A DNA stretch of 64,000 nucleotides from Corylus avellana. Lineage: Eukaryota; Streptophyta; Magnoliopsida; Fagales; Betulaceae. This document shows positions 46,233-57,941 of the stretch, in pieces. A model generated the notes under the pieces. The model was not told the origin of the DNA and made no database searches. It worked only from the letters and a program-made list of their open reading frames with translations. The position numbers were made by a program, and so were the translations under genes. The DNA lies in NCBI RefSeq assembly GCF_901000735.1, contig NC_081550.1:9876716-9940715 (forward strand), given 5' to 3'. Each line of letters opens with the position of its first letter. Position 1 is the first letter of the stretch.

Positions 46233-46582
46233 TAATAATAAACTTTAACCTTACCAAGTATCACCTTCTCTAAACTTATTGCTTAAAACTTTAAACAGTG
46301 ACATTAAGGTCTTTTCATATTATATTATCTCGTGTCAAATGACATTTTCTTATTTTTCTCCCCAAAAGTGCCTTAAATTTATTTAAAAATAACAATTTGA
46401 AAAAATTAGAAAAAAAAAAAGAAAACAACTAAAAACACCAAAAAGGGGGCCCTTTTCATATTAGCCTCCTTAATTCTTTTTTTTTATTTTTTTTTCAAAT
46501 GGTTATTTTTTTAATATATTTTTTAAGTTTCGTTTTTCACCCAAAATAACCTTAAATTAATTTTTTATTTCAGTTTTAAGAA

Positions 46583-46735
46583 AATAAGGGTATTATAGGA
46601 ATATAATTAAAAAAAAGTGGCATTTTTAGCACACTTTGGTAATTTGATGTACCACTTTAGTACACTTTAAACTTCATGAGGCTTTTTTAAAAATGGTTGT
46701 GAGTTGAAGAGTTTTTTTTAAAAAAATATTTTTTC
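46583..46735. repeat. Third copy of the aataagggtattatagg repeat family
   Basis: Matches 29088-29290 and 29398-29571 in its first half (aataagggtattataggaat, then gtggcatttttagcacac) and again at aaacttcatgaggctttt, with an insertion between. Confidence 0.7.
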
Positions 46736-46859
46736 CAAAAAAAATAATAATAATAATAATTGGAGAAACTATGGGTCGCATGACAGCTCACCCTGTGACC
46801 CCACATATCACAAACCTATCATACTATTTCCTTTTTTCTATTTAAAAAAAAAAAAATGA

Positions 46860-47045
46860 AGGCATTTTGGGAAGGTCACACCTATCAATTATGATTTAAC
46901 AAAAAATCCTAACGAAAGTGAAATATTGCGAAAAATTAGAAATTCAATACACTAAATTAAAAGTTTTTTAACTTTGAAGAAGTCATTGCAAAAGTAATTT
47001 CAAGAAGATTAGTTAAAATTTTCCCAGAATTTGAAGTTATAGAGC
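46860..47045. mobile_element. Right-half fragment of the 47887-type MITE
   Basis: Phrases such as aaaaaatcctaacgaaagtg and caatacactaaattaaaagt match the right half of the element at 47887-48333. The left half is missing or too diverged. Confidence 0.5.
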
Positions 47046-47115
47046 TTGTAAGAACAATTGTACACTTTTTTTTTTTGAAATAAGTTGAGAAAAAAAAAAA
47101 AGAAAAATCAAATTT

Positions 47116-47620
47116 AGAGTATAAAACTCTAAACAAGAAGAACAAACTGCTCTAAGAAGGTAGTGTCATAGATACATAATGGAATTTCTTCCATCCAAAC
47201 CCTATCCATCACCTCCCTAACTACTTCCTTTGCTAATCTATGAGCTGCATTATTTTGGAACCGTTTCACATGCTTAATGTCCCAGCTTCTAAAAGAACCC
47301 AAAACCAATTTAATATCAGCTCCAATCTACTCAAACCGACACCAGCTCTCTTCTTGCTCCAGGATCATAGTAACAACCTGCAAAGAGTCACCCTCAAGTA
47401 GAATATCTTTTAATTCTAGGTCCCGGTTGAATTCTACTGCCTGTAATGCCGCTAACGCCTCTCCAACCACAGGCTCCTGATAGGAGCTCAGAGTTTTGCT
47501 TTGAGCCGCATGGACCCTACCATGGCCATCACGGACTATTACCCCAGCTCCCATGTGCTTCATTTTGGGATTAAAACCAACATCTCAATTAACTTTGAAT
47601 GTGCCAGCTCTGGTGTATCT
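47116..47620 (-). pseudogene. RNase H-like domain relic of a LINE-type element
   Basis: The minus strand encodes a plant RVT_3/RNase H type-1 domain: GAGVIVRDGHGRV, EALAALQAVEF, LEGDSLQVV, then RFQNNAAHRLAKE. Such domains are common at the end of LINE ORF2 and in derived host genes. Two in-frame stops interrupt it: TGA just upstream of DVGFNPK (near 47595) and TAG after CRFE (about 47327-47329). It ends at a stop near 47116. The adjacent upstream sequence (47622-47897) has a weak LINE-like look but no clear domain. Confidence 0.65.
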
Positions 47621-47886
47621 GTTACAGTTCTATCACCACGGGTAGCGTCCAAATACTTGACCTGCCAAAACTCATGAAGAGACACCTCCGGTCCTCTGCA
47701 TCATGGACAGTTCTGTTGGGATGAGAAAACTCTCCCCATGCACAACAAAATTTCGTCGAAACCAAGTGCTTCTTGCTAATATCGCCGAAAATGCCAACTC
47801 CTCTTGATGTTACTTCACTTAACCCTCCTTCATTGAAGACTTGGGTTACTTCCTGTCCACATTTAACATCTTTTATTTTAACCAAG

Positions 47887-48333
47887 GGAAATTTCACTTA
47901 ACCCTCCTTAACTTTTATCACATTTGCAATTATCCCCCTAAACTTAAAAAACTCTCAATAATTTAGTGTATTAATCTTTTCAATTTCACCCATTCGTTAG
48001 GACTTTTCATTAAATCATAACAGAAGGGTGTCAAAATTCTCAAAATACCATTTTTTTTTTTTTAAATAAACAAAATTGTATAGATTTAAATGTTGGTAAT
48101 GATTTAACGGAATTTGCAAAAATACGTACGCCTAAATATTTGAAATTTTATATATATTAAAAAAAAAAAAAAAGCATTTTGAGAATTTTGACAAGATTTA
48201 ACGAAAAATCCTAACAAAATGGTGAAATTAAAAAGAAATGAAAAATGAATACACTAAATTAAGATTTTTTTAAAATTTTAAGAGGATAATTTCAAAAGTA
48301 GCAACAATTTAAAGGAATTAAGTAAAAGTTTCC
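47887..48333. mobile_element. MITE of the ggaaa-ttcacttaaccctcc family
   Basis: Ends ggaaatttcacttaaccctc and (read inward) ggaaacttttacttaattcc are inverted over more than 150 bp, including ccattcgttaggactttt and its partner. Target duplication is unclear. Confidence 0.75.
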
Positions 48334-51300
48334 ACTTTTCAAGTATTATAAAATTTATACACGAGTTTTTAATAAAATTTATTCCAACTTTGTCCCTACT
48401 ATTAAAAAAACATGTGCATCTCATGTTCATGAGACACGTGTCACTTTTATAGATTAGGTTGAAGAAAATTCCTCCAACCCAGTTTGGAGGAAAACTTTGT
48501 CCATATAATATTGATTCTAATAGTTTCATTTAAATGAAGTAACTTTTCTAGGCATAATTGCTTATTTTATTGCAAATGAATAAACTCAATAAAGTGAACA
48601 TGGATTATGATAATTCTATTCACCATTTCGAGAGCTCAGACTTGGGCTTTTTGTCATTTAAAAAAGAAGGTAAAATTACTAAGACCAAGAAAATGTGAAT
48701 TCCCACCTTTTCCAAAAGGGAATTTGCATTCCCAGGAAAAGAGGGTTGGAAGGAATCCATATTTCCTTGCGTATCTGAATTCCATTCACTTAAGTTCAAC
48801 CAAACGAGGAGGTAAAGATTACCCACGTCCAAACGCCTAATTAGTCGACTTTTCCAACCTCTAAGGCTGATCCCTTGCTCTCCCTGAATGTAGCTGAATA
48901 AACAGGAAACAGAGGAAAAAAGAAAAAGAACAAAAATAAACTTTCCAATGTGTTTAAGTAACCACATAGTGAATGAACGAAGGCATCATGATAATTATAA
49001 GTCAATTGCCAAGTGCAATGAACTCTTAGGCGTAATGCCAGGTTTGGCGACACGTGTACAAAAATTGAACCTTGTAAAGGACATTCTTATCTCCCGGGTC
49101 TGGCATTCCATCATACAAAACAGAAATCATCCATCAGATCCTACTTGCCCCGAACTGATAAACGGATGTACTACCTAAAGATATCCCACAACTGCCTAAT
49201 CCAACCTAAAGATTTCAGGCTCCTACATGCTAGGCAGAAATGTGGCCTAAAAAAGCAGACTTTCATCAAATTAATCCAGATTCAAAGTCAAAATATTCAT
49301 TACTTAAAGTGGGAGTTCAAGATTAATTGGTGCGTATATATCCTATCAGTTGGACAAAAAAAAAAAAAAAAAATACTAAATTTTCAAGGAGAAAATTCTT
49401 GTTAATAAAATAAATGACAAGAGGGAGAGAGAGAGAGAGATCATTTAGTTAATAGAGTAATTATCAAAATGATTTCCCAAAAGTCCTTCAAAGACTTGAG
49501 AGCATTTCCATAACCATGGCAAAGGCCCCATAACAACCTAAGCAAATGGCAGATATCATGCTTTACCTCAACTTGACCTTATTTGGAGTTTCTGCAACCT
49601 GAAATCAACAAACCACAAAAGAAATTTGATTAATCTGTTTTTGGGCATTACAGCAACACAACAAAGTCACAAAAGCAAGCAACATTAATTATCTCACGCG
49701 TATATGATCTGGATGATAAACAAAACATATATGTTCTTAAAAATTGTGTTCTCCCTTAAAAAAGAGAAGAGAAGGATGGGAGGTGGTCATAAAATAGTTA
49801 TTTTACCATATCACAATTAATAGCACAGATAGAATATGAGGAAGATGAGTAAAGGAAAAAACTATAAATTAGATTAAACAAAAATTCTCCTAAATAAAAT
49901 CTGTACAGAATATTTTATGAAATTATAATATTATGCATCGATATACCGATGCTTTCTCCATACATCTCTATGTTTAATTATCTGTATGTAAAAGTACTAA
50001 ATTTAGTAACCACATTAAGAAACCATAAAAGTGACTTGCCAAAATAGCATAATAGCCTCATTAATCCGTAACTTCAAAGAGAAGTGTCCGAAAAATAATT
50101 GGAAATAAGAAGAGCCACAACTTGATAATATAAAACCTAAGTTGGATACATGGCTATAACCATCTTGCACCAAAAGCTTCAGATATTATAGGTTGCTTGA
50201 TGTCTAAATTAAAAAGCATTTCACTTCCCAGCCTTACTACCTACCAATTACCAGAATTACCATCCTGCCCTAGATGAAACACGCAATAATTGGGTTGGCT
50301 CTTAAACAGGAAAAAGGGTAGCGAATGCCAAAGGAAAAAAAGGTACTCTATTAATCCTGCCAAGCTCAAACCACATAAAAACGACCTCTACCACATTGGA
50401 GGCAAGCCACTACATGGAAATGATTTAAATAGCTTCCCCAGTTTCATACACCTCCATTGTCAAATCCACATTCTATGGACAAGGTCAATTACTTTGGCCA
50501 ACGAAATACAAGTGTACCACAGGTATCCCTTTCAATCTCCACGTGAACATAATCACCTTCACCAACTATCCTCTAAAAATTAACAAGACAAATCAAATAG
50601 AAGTCCAATACTTATTTGTGCCTAATTGGATGGAGTTACCAAATAATTCGAAAGCGTACATTTATTTAGGCTGCAGATGCATGGCTGGTGCCCAGCAGAC
50701 AAAAAAATAATAATAAAAAAGCTAGAAGAAATTACCACTTAAAAAAAAAAAGAACAAACAAATTGAAAGAAAGAAAGAGAGAGCCTTGTCAGGGGCAGGC
50801 CTCGTGAGGACCTCAATGTCCATCCTTTAACCTAAACTTTATGGCAAAAACCCATTGATGGATGATGCCCATGATGATGCCCATTAATCAAGATGTGATA
50901 GAAAAGTCCTAAAATATTCAAAAAGAAAGTAAAGGGATATTAGCTCCTATAGTTGACCTATGCCAAAACTCCAGACGCAGAATGCACAAAACTAAATATA
51001 ACATATACCACTCATAAAGCAGTCATAAGAAATCAGCCTTATTTTTAGTACCAGATGCTCCAAACCCTCAAATGCCCAATAATATATCTCAAACAAAAGA
51101 CTTCACATCAAACAGAGCAGAGCAGCACTCAATAGTGAATGCGCTTTTGAGTTCCAAAACTTGCGTGTCTAACAAGCTAACAACTCAATGACCTAGGCTT
51201 TAGGATGGAAAAGATTATGTTTTTGGGGGCTCCTAAACATTGGGTTCATTCAAGTATTTCAATGTATTTGATACTATCCCTCCGTGCTGTATTGTTAGTT

Positions 51301-51456
51301 CTGTTAAAAATTTATTTATGGCAACATCATCCCTTGCATTCTCTTTCAAATGAAAAGGTTAAAAATTTCTATAACTACCTCCTAAGAAGTCAAGGAAATG
51401 CAAAAAGGGGTATTGCTTTTCAAATAAATTTAAGGTTTAGGAAAGTTATTAAAAAT
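48334..51456. other. Intergenic region; possible last 3'-UTR exon of the UBA2 gene at about 49440-49600
   Basis: No coding gene is seen in this 3.1 kb. On the minus strand around 49599-49567, TTTCAG precedes a 33-bp block that ends before GTAAAG, followed by unique, less AT-rich sequence to about 49450. This could be untranslated exon sequence of the UBA2 gene, but it lies over 4 kb away and is unproven. A GA microsatellite is at about 49420-49440. Confidence 0.3.
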
Positions 51457-51474
51457 ATTGTTCATTAACTTTTT

Positions 51475-51584
51475 TTTTTTTGGATAAATAATTGGCCCCA
51501 AAAGGAGGATGAAGGAAAGATTCGAATTAGCGATCTCCGCTTCATGAAATGTGGTGTCATGCTGATTGAGCTACCCTTGGGGTT
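51475..51584 (-). mobile_element. tRNA-derived SINE with 17-bp TSD
   Basis: On the minus strand an A box (TAGCTCAATCAG) and a B box (aattcgaatc) lie about 40 bp apart, and a T run marks the tail. Flanks attgttcattaactttt (51457-51473) and attgctcattaactttt (51585-51601) differ at one base. Same family as 22594 and 29343. Confidence 0.83.
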
Positions 51585-51601
51585 ATTGCTCATTAACTTT
51601 T

Positions 51602-52145
51602 CAAAATGGATAGTATTTTGGGACAATCCAAAATAGAATAGAAGATCAACATATCGAACTAAAGGAGTGACACACAGAATATGAATAGAAGACTGCAGCC
51701 AACAGTATGCCCATATTTGCCTGCACCCTGGAAATCAACACTAGCCACACATTTACAAACTTTTCACCCACCATAAGCTATATATCTTTGCACCATAGCA
51801 AGCGATACTAACAAAATGTTGAGAACCTTTTCATCATAGAGAAATTCAAGAAAGAGGGATGGCTTCAAGAAATTTTCACTTTCCCTCCTCTTTCATAGCA
51901 ATGTGCTTATATATCTTTCCTTATTCTTTTTCTAAAAATATTTTCTTCTTGTTTTGCTATTTATGGGGTTATCTTTAGATGGCTGCTCTTCTTATCCCTT
52001 CTCCTCCTCTAATCTACAAATTAATCTCTCATACTTTTTGAGGGAATTTAAATTTCATCAGATAGGGATTACAATTTGGTTTTTAACTTACTTTCCATTA
52101 CTTGTGTTAGGTGAGATTTTTTGCAGATATTTCGTACTTTTCTTT
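51602..52145. other. Gap without gene
   Basis: No coding frame with a recognisable domain and no repeat structure is seen. Confidence 0.35.
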
Positions 52146-52605
52146 TAGTATTTAGTTTTCCTTACACAATGATTTCTTTATTATTGTCTATCCAAATCTT
52201 GAATCTCTTTCAAATTTCTCAATCTTATGCTTCAAGATGTGTCTAAGGCGTTCGGCTTTAGCTTAGACTTAAGCTTCTGATGAAACATGCCTTATTTTAG
52301 TATTTAGTTTGCCTTAGACAAAGATTTGTTTATTATTCTCTGTCCAAATCCAGAATCTCTATCAAATTTCTCAATCTTATGCTTCAAGATGTGTCTAAGG
52401 TCTTCGGCTTTATCTTAGACTTAAGCTTCTGATGAAACATGCCTTGTTTTAGTGTTTTTAGTGTTTAGTTTGCCTTAGACAAGGGTTTGTTTCTCATTCT
52501 TTGTCCAAATCCAGAATCTCTATCAAATTTCTCAATCTTATGCTTCAACAATATGTGTGTAAGGTGTTCGGCTTTAGCTTAAAATTAAGTTTCTGATGAA
52601 ATATG
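52146..52605. repeat. Tandem repeat, about 151-162 bp unit, three copies
   Basis: The phrase tttctcaatcttatgcttca recurs at about 52217, 52367 and 52530. Each unit also carries gttcggctttagcttaga-like and cttctgatgaaacatg text. Confidence 0.88.
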
Positions 52606-53820
52606 ACAAACTGAGCTTTTCGACAAGCCAAACTCTACTTGGGATAAGCTACGGTCAACCCAAGTTTGGAAAAGCTTAATTAAGCTCTGTTACAGCTCAA
52701 GCAAAACATTTCTTTAAATGTGCCAAGCGAGTCTGAATAGCCAATACTAAGCTCAGTTTGGCTTGATTACAACCTTAGCAACAGATAAAAGGTATGGTTT
52801 GACATTGCAAGATAGTTGCTCAACGTAGGAGATCTCATATGATGTACGCAAAAAGTTAGTTCTAAAAGCTAAATCGTGCATGGTCAATTGACATTTAACT
52901 GCACTAAACTGCATAATAAAAGAGAGTTCACATTTATCTAAGCAAGCAAATCAGCCATAGCATGCATTTTTTTTAACCTTTGCCAAGAGCACCAGCATTG
53001 GCTTATCCATTTGCCATTACTATCTAATACCTTAGATAGAACCCCCTAAAACTGGAGTGCATTGGCTTATCTATCTTTTTACTAAACTTACATTGAGCTA
53101 CAACACCATATCCAACTCAATCCAGACATCTTTTATTCTCTCTCATGGTGAGATGTAGAAGATTTTTGTTTGTTTATTTAAATGGTTTTTGAGTGATTGA
53201 GATGAATCCTCTGTGCTGCATTGCTCCAATTTCAATCAATTGGGACCGAGCCAACCTAGTTGGGGGGAAATTGTGCTGGTGAGAATCGTGAGCTACACTA
53301 GACCGAGCCTCTTAGCTAAGGTGTCGTTGGTGAGTACCAATTCGGATAGGGTTTCGGCGACGGTGAACCACGACGCCAAGTGCACAGTTGCCAAGGTGAG
53401 GGATTCAAAGGCGTATGGTGGCATGAGTGGCGGATTGGTGGGGATTCTCTACAAGAAAGGATGGAGGTTGAGGTGGTTCAAGCTCGAGGTGGTTCACAGG
53501 CTGGAAAAGATTTTGATGAGCTTCACCAATGAGTGGCAATGAACACGGGTTTCTTGGTTTCGCTCAGCAGTCCGGGTGACGGCAAGCACTCGTTTTTTAT
53601 GAGTACAACGGCTCTCATGAGAGAGAGATAAGGAGAGAGAGAAAGAATAATGAAAGCATATTTAAATGGTATAGAGAAAGAGTGGATAATCTAATGTGGG
53701 CTGCATTTGAAAAGCCTTTAGTTAAAATAGAAAAAGTAGACTTCCAATTGAAAATTAGATCAAATTTTAGAGAATCGGATGCTAATGATCTAATATTCAA
53801 CTGAGAATCTCATCTAAAAT
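52606..53820. other. Possible TIR element with an internal unknown ORF (53213-53542)
   Basis: Near 52990 the text agagcaccagcattggctta looks like the end of a transposon family, and tattctctctcatgg (53130) and atgagagagagataagg (53617) are short inverted partners. Between them is a GC-richer block with a 109-codon frame (VSATVNHDAKCTVAKVRDSK) that I cannot assign. A gene fragment captured by a transposon is one explanation. A spurious frame is another. Confidence 0.35.
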
Positions 53821-54029
53821 CACGGTGAGATCATGGAAACCAAATTAGCTGCCGAATGCATGTTATGAAGTTTCTATGTTACATATTCCATCAGTTCATA
53901 AAAAAGAAAAAATACAACCGCACACAAACCAATAAAAGAGCAAACATCCATAAGAAAACTAATTCTACAAGCTAAAATTATGAAAGAAATAAAACCATTT
54001 TGAGGAATTGGCTACGCTAGATATCTTAC

Positions 54030-55421
54030 CTAGCGCCCCAAATAAGATGGCAAGGTTCCAACAGATCCAATACCAGTTTGGGACCTCGTTGCTGTTGAAG
54101 ACTGACCCAATTGGGAACTCTGATATGTTCCCAAACCTTGCAAAGCGGCTTGAGACCCATAATTACCAATCACACTCGGGCTTATACTGCTAATAGCAGG
54201 CTGTGAACCAAACCCCGCACTCATTTGAGTCAATCCCATAGAAGTAGCAATTCCAACCCTGTTCAAGGACTGGGACACTCCACCAGGAAACGATGAAGGG
54301 AACCCGAACCCCACCTGATTCATTGGTCCGCCAGCGCCCATACCCAATACTGGATTGAGAAACCCAAAACCTGGACTCTGAGCCATTAAAACCGCACCCG
54401 GGTTGAAAGCTTGAGAAACCAAGCCCGGATTCAATGGCATTGGTAGAGCCACACCATTTGGAGACAATGAGGCTCCGGAAACACCAGGAATACCAGAAGC
54501 GGCACCAGAAGCAACATCATTCTTGTTATTACTGTTCATATTATTCTTAGCATTACGGCCTTCGGTGGCGACCGAGCATAGCAATTTGGCACCATCGAAG
54601 AACTTAACAGGCTCTTCCAATGCTTTTCTGATTCCCTCTACCGAAGTGTAAACAATTATGGCGTATCCCCTAAACTTGCCGGTCTCCTTATCGATACCAC
54701 CCAAGGACCCATCCTCAATATCCCCAAACTTGGCAAAGAACGCCCGCAGCTTCTCAGCGGCAATCTGCGGCCCCACATTGGCCACATAGAGCCTGCGGCC
54801 GCCGGTATCGGAAACCGCCGGCTGGGGCTGATTCTGCGTGGGCCCTGCGCACGCGAGCTGGCACGAGACCATCCGATTCCCAATCTTTTTCTGGGGCTGC
54901 TTGAGGGCCTTGCCGGCTGCGGCGCGGGTCTTGAAGAGGACGAACCCGTAGCCTTTGGAACGGCCGGTGGTCTTGTCCGTGACGACGTTGCATTCCTCAA
55001 TGGGACCGTAAGGATTGAAGGAGGCGGCTAGGGTTTCGGTGGTGGTGTCCCAAGCGAGGCCATGGACGAAGATCTTACGGTGGATGGGGTCGGAGTCGAC
55101 GGAATTGATTATGTGGGCGGTAATGGAAGGGGTTTTGGCGGCGGCTTCTTTGAGAATGTTGATGAGCTGGTCTTTGCCAAAGGGTTGCAGAAGTTTCTTT
55201 ATTGTGTCTCGCTTGGACTCCTCGTCATCATCTTCTGATGATGACAACGATGGTGGTGATGAGGATTCGTCCTCTGGTTCCTCTTCTTCTTCCTCTTCGG
55301 GTTCTGATTCTGAAGAGGCTTCTTCTTCTTCGGAATCTTGAGGGGGTGGTTGGGGTGCAACCTGTTTAGGCTTGGAAGAAGTTTCTTCCTCGGCGGCTGA
55401 TTTACGCTTCTTGGAGGCCAT
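54030..55421 (-). CDS. UBA2: UBA2-like RNA-binding protein (two RRMs), intact single-exon coding region
   Basis: UBA2 proteins are nuclear hnRNP-like factors that bind U-rich RNA with UBP1 and act in mRNA stabilisation and stress responses. The 463-residue frame starts at ATG 55421 with a Lys/Arg-rich stretch (SKKRKS). An acidic Glu/Ser/Asp tract covers about residues 29-69, then a helical segment. RRM1 is at about 116-191 (RNP2 IFVHGL, RNP1 KGYGFVLF) and RRM2 at about 210-285 (RNP2 LYVANV, RNP1 RGYAIIVY). A Gly/Ser/Asn/Met-rich C-terminal tail ends PSYLGR. Length and order fit the family. The stop codon is followed at once by GTAAGA, a good donor, so a 3'-UTR intron is likely. Which UBA2 paralogue it is remains open. 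Confidence 0.93.
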   Translation of the reverse strand: MASKKRKSAAEEETSSKPKQVAPQPPPQDSEEEEASSESEPEEEEEEEPEDESSSPPSLSSSEDDDEESKRDTIKKLLQPFGKDQLINILKEAAAKTPSITAHIINSVDSDPIHRKIFVHGLAWDTTTETLAASFNPYGPIEECNVVTDKTTGRSKGYGFVLFKTRAAAGKALKQPQKKIGNRMVSCQLACAGPTQNQPQPAVSDTGGRRLYVANVGPQIAAEKLRAFFAKFGDIEDGSLGGIDKETGKFRGYAIIVYTSVEGIRKALEEPVKFFDGAKLLCSVATEGRNAKNNMNSNNKNDVASGAASGIPGVSGASLSPNGVALPMPLNPGLVSQAFNPGAVLMAQSPGFGFLNPVLGMGAGGPMNQVGFGFPSSFPGGVSQSLNRVGIATSMGLTQMSAGFGSQPAISSISPSVIGNYGSQAALQGLGTYQSSQLGQSSTATRSQTGIGSVGTLPSYLGR

Positions 55422-55912
55422 TGATACTGGTTTGAGGCGGTTGCGCAGAAAATGAATTAGGGCGTTTCACGCAGCTTTGGAGGCGTTTCGAGCCTTCCGC
55501 TACTTCTTCAGGAAGTACGTGGGAAGAAGGGACACAGGTTTCTTTCGATTTGGGTTTTAGGGAATTCTTCTCCGCTACTGCGGCTACTCTATTATTTGTC
55601 CATTTGTACTGTATTTTTACTAATAATCGCTTGTTTGATTTGCATAACGTGTATTTCATTAAGAAATATAATGGTTACATCTAAGAGTAAGAAAGAGATT
55701 GAAATTGAATAGTTACTTATATTATTTAGTTTGGTAACAATATAAATGCTTTAATTTAAGCCTTTAAGATTCTACCTATGTGTGTATGGGGTTTTTTTTC
55801 TCTCTAGCTTCCTAGAGGAGAAGGAAAAAGTTTTCCAAGTCTATCGTTTAGACTGTGGAGGGGGTCTTAGTTTTTCTACATTCAGGGTTCTGTGAATCGG
55901 AAGAGATACATG
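55422..55912. other. UBA2 5' leader and promoter region
   Basis: About 200 bp upstream of the UBA2 start are comparatively GC-rich and fit a 5' UTR. Beyond 55640 the sequence becomes AT-rich intergenic. No TATA box is confidently placed. Confidence 0.4.
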
Positions 55913-57340
55913 ATGGTAGATGATCTGACAAATTTGTGGCAAGATCTAAAACTTTACAGAGGATGAAAGTGTGGAAGTAATAGTTCAAGAATAGGCTTTT
56001 GAAGGGGTTGTGGAAAGAGGAACTTTGTGTCTATTGGGAAAGTTAATCTTTGATAGGGTTATAGGAAAGGATACTATAAGATCAACCTTGGTGAGGGGAT
56101 GGAAACCTACGGGTTGACATCTTTTAAGGCGTTGGGGGAGAATTTGTTTCTGATAGATTTTGAGCATTCACGGGACAAGATTAGGGTGTTGGATGGTAGA
56201 CATTGGGTGTTCGAAGGGAGTTTGTTCTTATTGGAAGAGTTTGATGGAATAACACCACCATTGGAGATACCTTTTGATAAGGCAGCGTTTTGGGTGTGGA
56301 TGTTCAATTTGCTGTTAGCATGCATGGGACACACTGTTGGTTCCCAAATTGGCTCTACTATGGGAACAGTTGAAGAAGTTGACACTAATGATAAAGGCAT
56401 TGGCTGGGGGAAGTACTTGCGAGTGAGAGTGAAGATAGATCTCACCAAGCCAATACCCAGAGGACAACGTATTAACCTACTCAGGAACTCTTTATGGGTA
56501 CCTATTCAATATGAAAGGCTTTTGGAATGTTTCGTAATGGGGATTGTGGGTGTAGTGGCAAGAAGGAGGTAAAACCACAATTTGGCACATGGCTTAGGGT
56601 TGCGCCACCTACATGGAGGAAGGAGTAGGGGAAGCCATGGTTTGGAAAGAGAAACTGGGAGAGTAGTTCCCCACCACCTTCATAGGCAGGAACAAATAGT
56701 CCAATCCATATGGAAGAAGAGCAAAACCATATGGAAAATCAGGCGGGGGTTAGCGGCGGTTTGTGGCATGCAATAGTTGGGAGGGAGGTCCGGCGAGGGG
56801 AGATTTTCTAGGAAGTTCCTAATGGGGCGGATAAGGAGGGCACGGTAATGGATAAATCTCAACTATTGGGGGTTTCTACCTACGCACATCATGCTGACAA
56901 TCCTAGTGTCCAATTGAGAAAGGAAAGACATGATGTAGAGGGGGCGAAGATTATGGGGGGTGTTTTGCATGGGGGAAATATTGCAGATATTTTGGGAGGC
57001 TTGGGGTCTTCTAGTAGTTTGGAAATTTGACTGGGCTTTTCTCTTCTCAAAACCATTTGAAGGGGCCCATTGGCTCACTAGACATAGGATCCGAAATACG
57101 GCCCACGCAGGATGTGCCTATAGACTCATCTAGGGTTTGTACTCCTATAGGCAATCAGCCCCAAGCCCCGACACTTGTTAAGGGGAAGGGGACGAGAAAC
57201 TGGAAAAGGCGTGCACATGCTGACCAGCAGGAACCAACTGAAGCAGGGACTTTAAACCATGGGGGGAAGTCTCGCGATGACCAAATGTCGCTGGAGCTAC
57301 GCAGAAAGCATGAAAGTGAAAATCGACTTGGGAGGTAGTG
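55913..57340 (+). pseudogene. LINE ORF1-type relic with DUF4283 domain
   Basis: Encodes the DUF4283 domain typical of plant LINE ORF1: LCLLGKL, FLIDFEHSRDKIRVLDGRHW, LLEEFDG, GIGWGKYLRVRVKIDL and [10 protein letters not shown] frameshift near 56530 destroys the zinc-knuckle region that should follow. A Lys/Arg-rich tail (KGKGTRNWKRRAH) lies near 57190. Upstream of 56099 the domain begins with a stop and frame changes. No endonuclease/RT ORF2 follows, so this is a truncated copy on the same side as, but unrelated to, the UBA2 gene. Confidence 0.7.
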
Positions 57341-57941
57341 GAAACTAAATGGATGGGGAGAGGAAGGTAGGGAAGGAAGTAATTTTGATATCACCCCGCA
57401 ACCCCACGGCGAAGCGTATTGGTTTGGGTTACCGGAGCCTGAATTCCAACCCGGTCTCCACCCTCGCATTAAGAATCCTAATAAATTGGCTGTCCGTAAC
57501 GGTGACCGGCAAAACCAGCGGTAAGTGAATCCTCGCAGGACCGTGTCGGGACTGCCACCATTTGAAGAAGCAAAATCCCCAGCGGTAGGGACCTGATGGT
57601 AAACTCCTTATTAACTTAAACACTAAAACATCAGACATTGTATTATACACTTCTCTTTTTTCTTTCTGCATCTCTATTTCAAGATTATATACCAAAGAAG
57701 AAGCAAAAAGAAATTCCCCCCAAACCCATGACCTGAGTCACTGACCTGCTCCTCCTCCTCTCCTCCTTCTCGGTTCCTCCTCTCCTCCCTCGGCTCTATC
57801 TCCCTCTATCTAAAATTTGTTCCCACACCACACAACCCCACACCAGCTAGCCAGCTAGGCCAGCTCTCCCCCACCCAACCCAAGGGACCGATCGCTCTTT
57901 CCTCTCTCCCTCTCCTTCTCGGCTCTTTCTCCCTCTCTCAT
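57341..57941. other. Gap without gene, CT-rich
   Basis: Transition from the LINE relic into a CT-rich tract (57735-57945, ctcctcctcc-type words). No gene is seen. Confidence 0.4.

Noticed and set aside
48607..49405. Short frames on both strands in the 48.6-49.4 kb region
   Set aside because: No domains, no codon bias and overlapping on both strands; treated as non-coding.
54656..55341. Arg/Ser-rich frames overlapping the UBA2 gene
   Set aside because: Alternative frames of the RRM coding region; the RRM frame explains the sequence fully.
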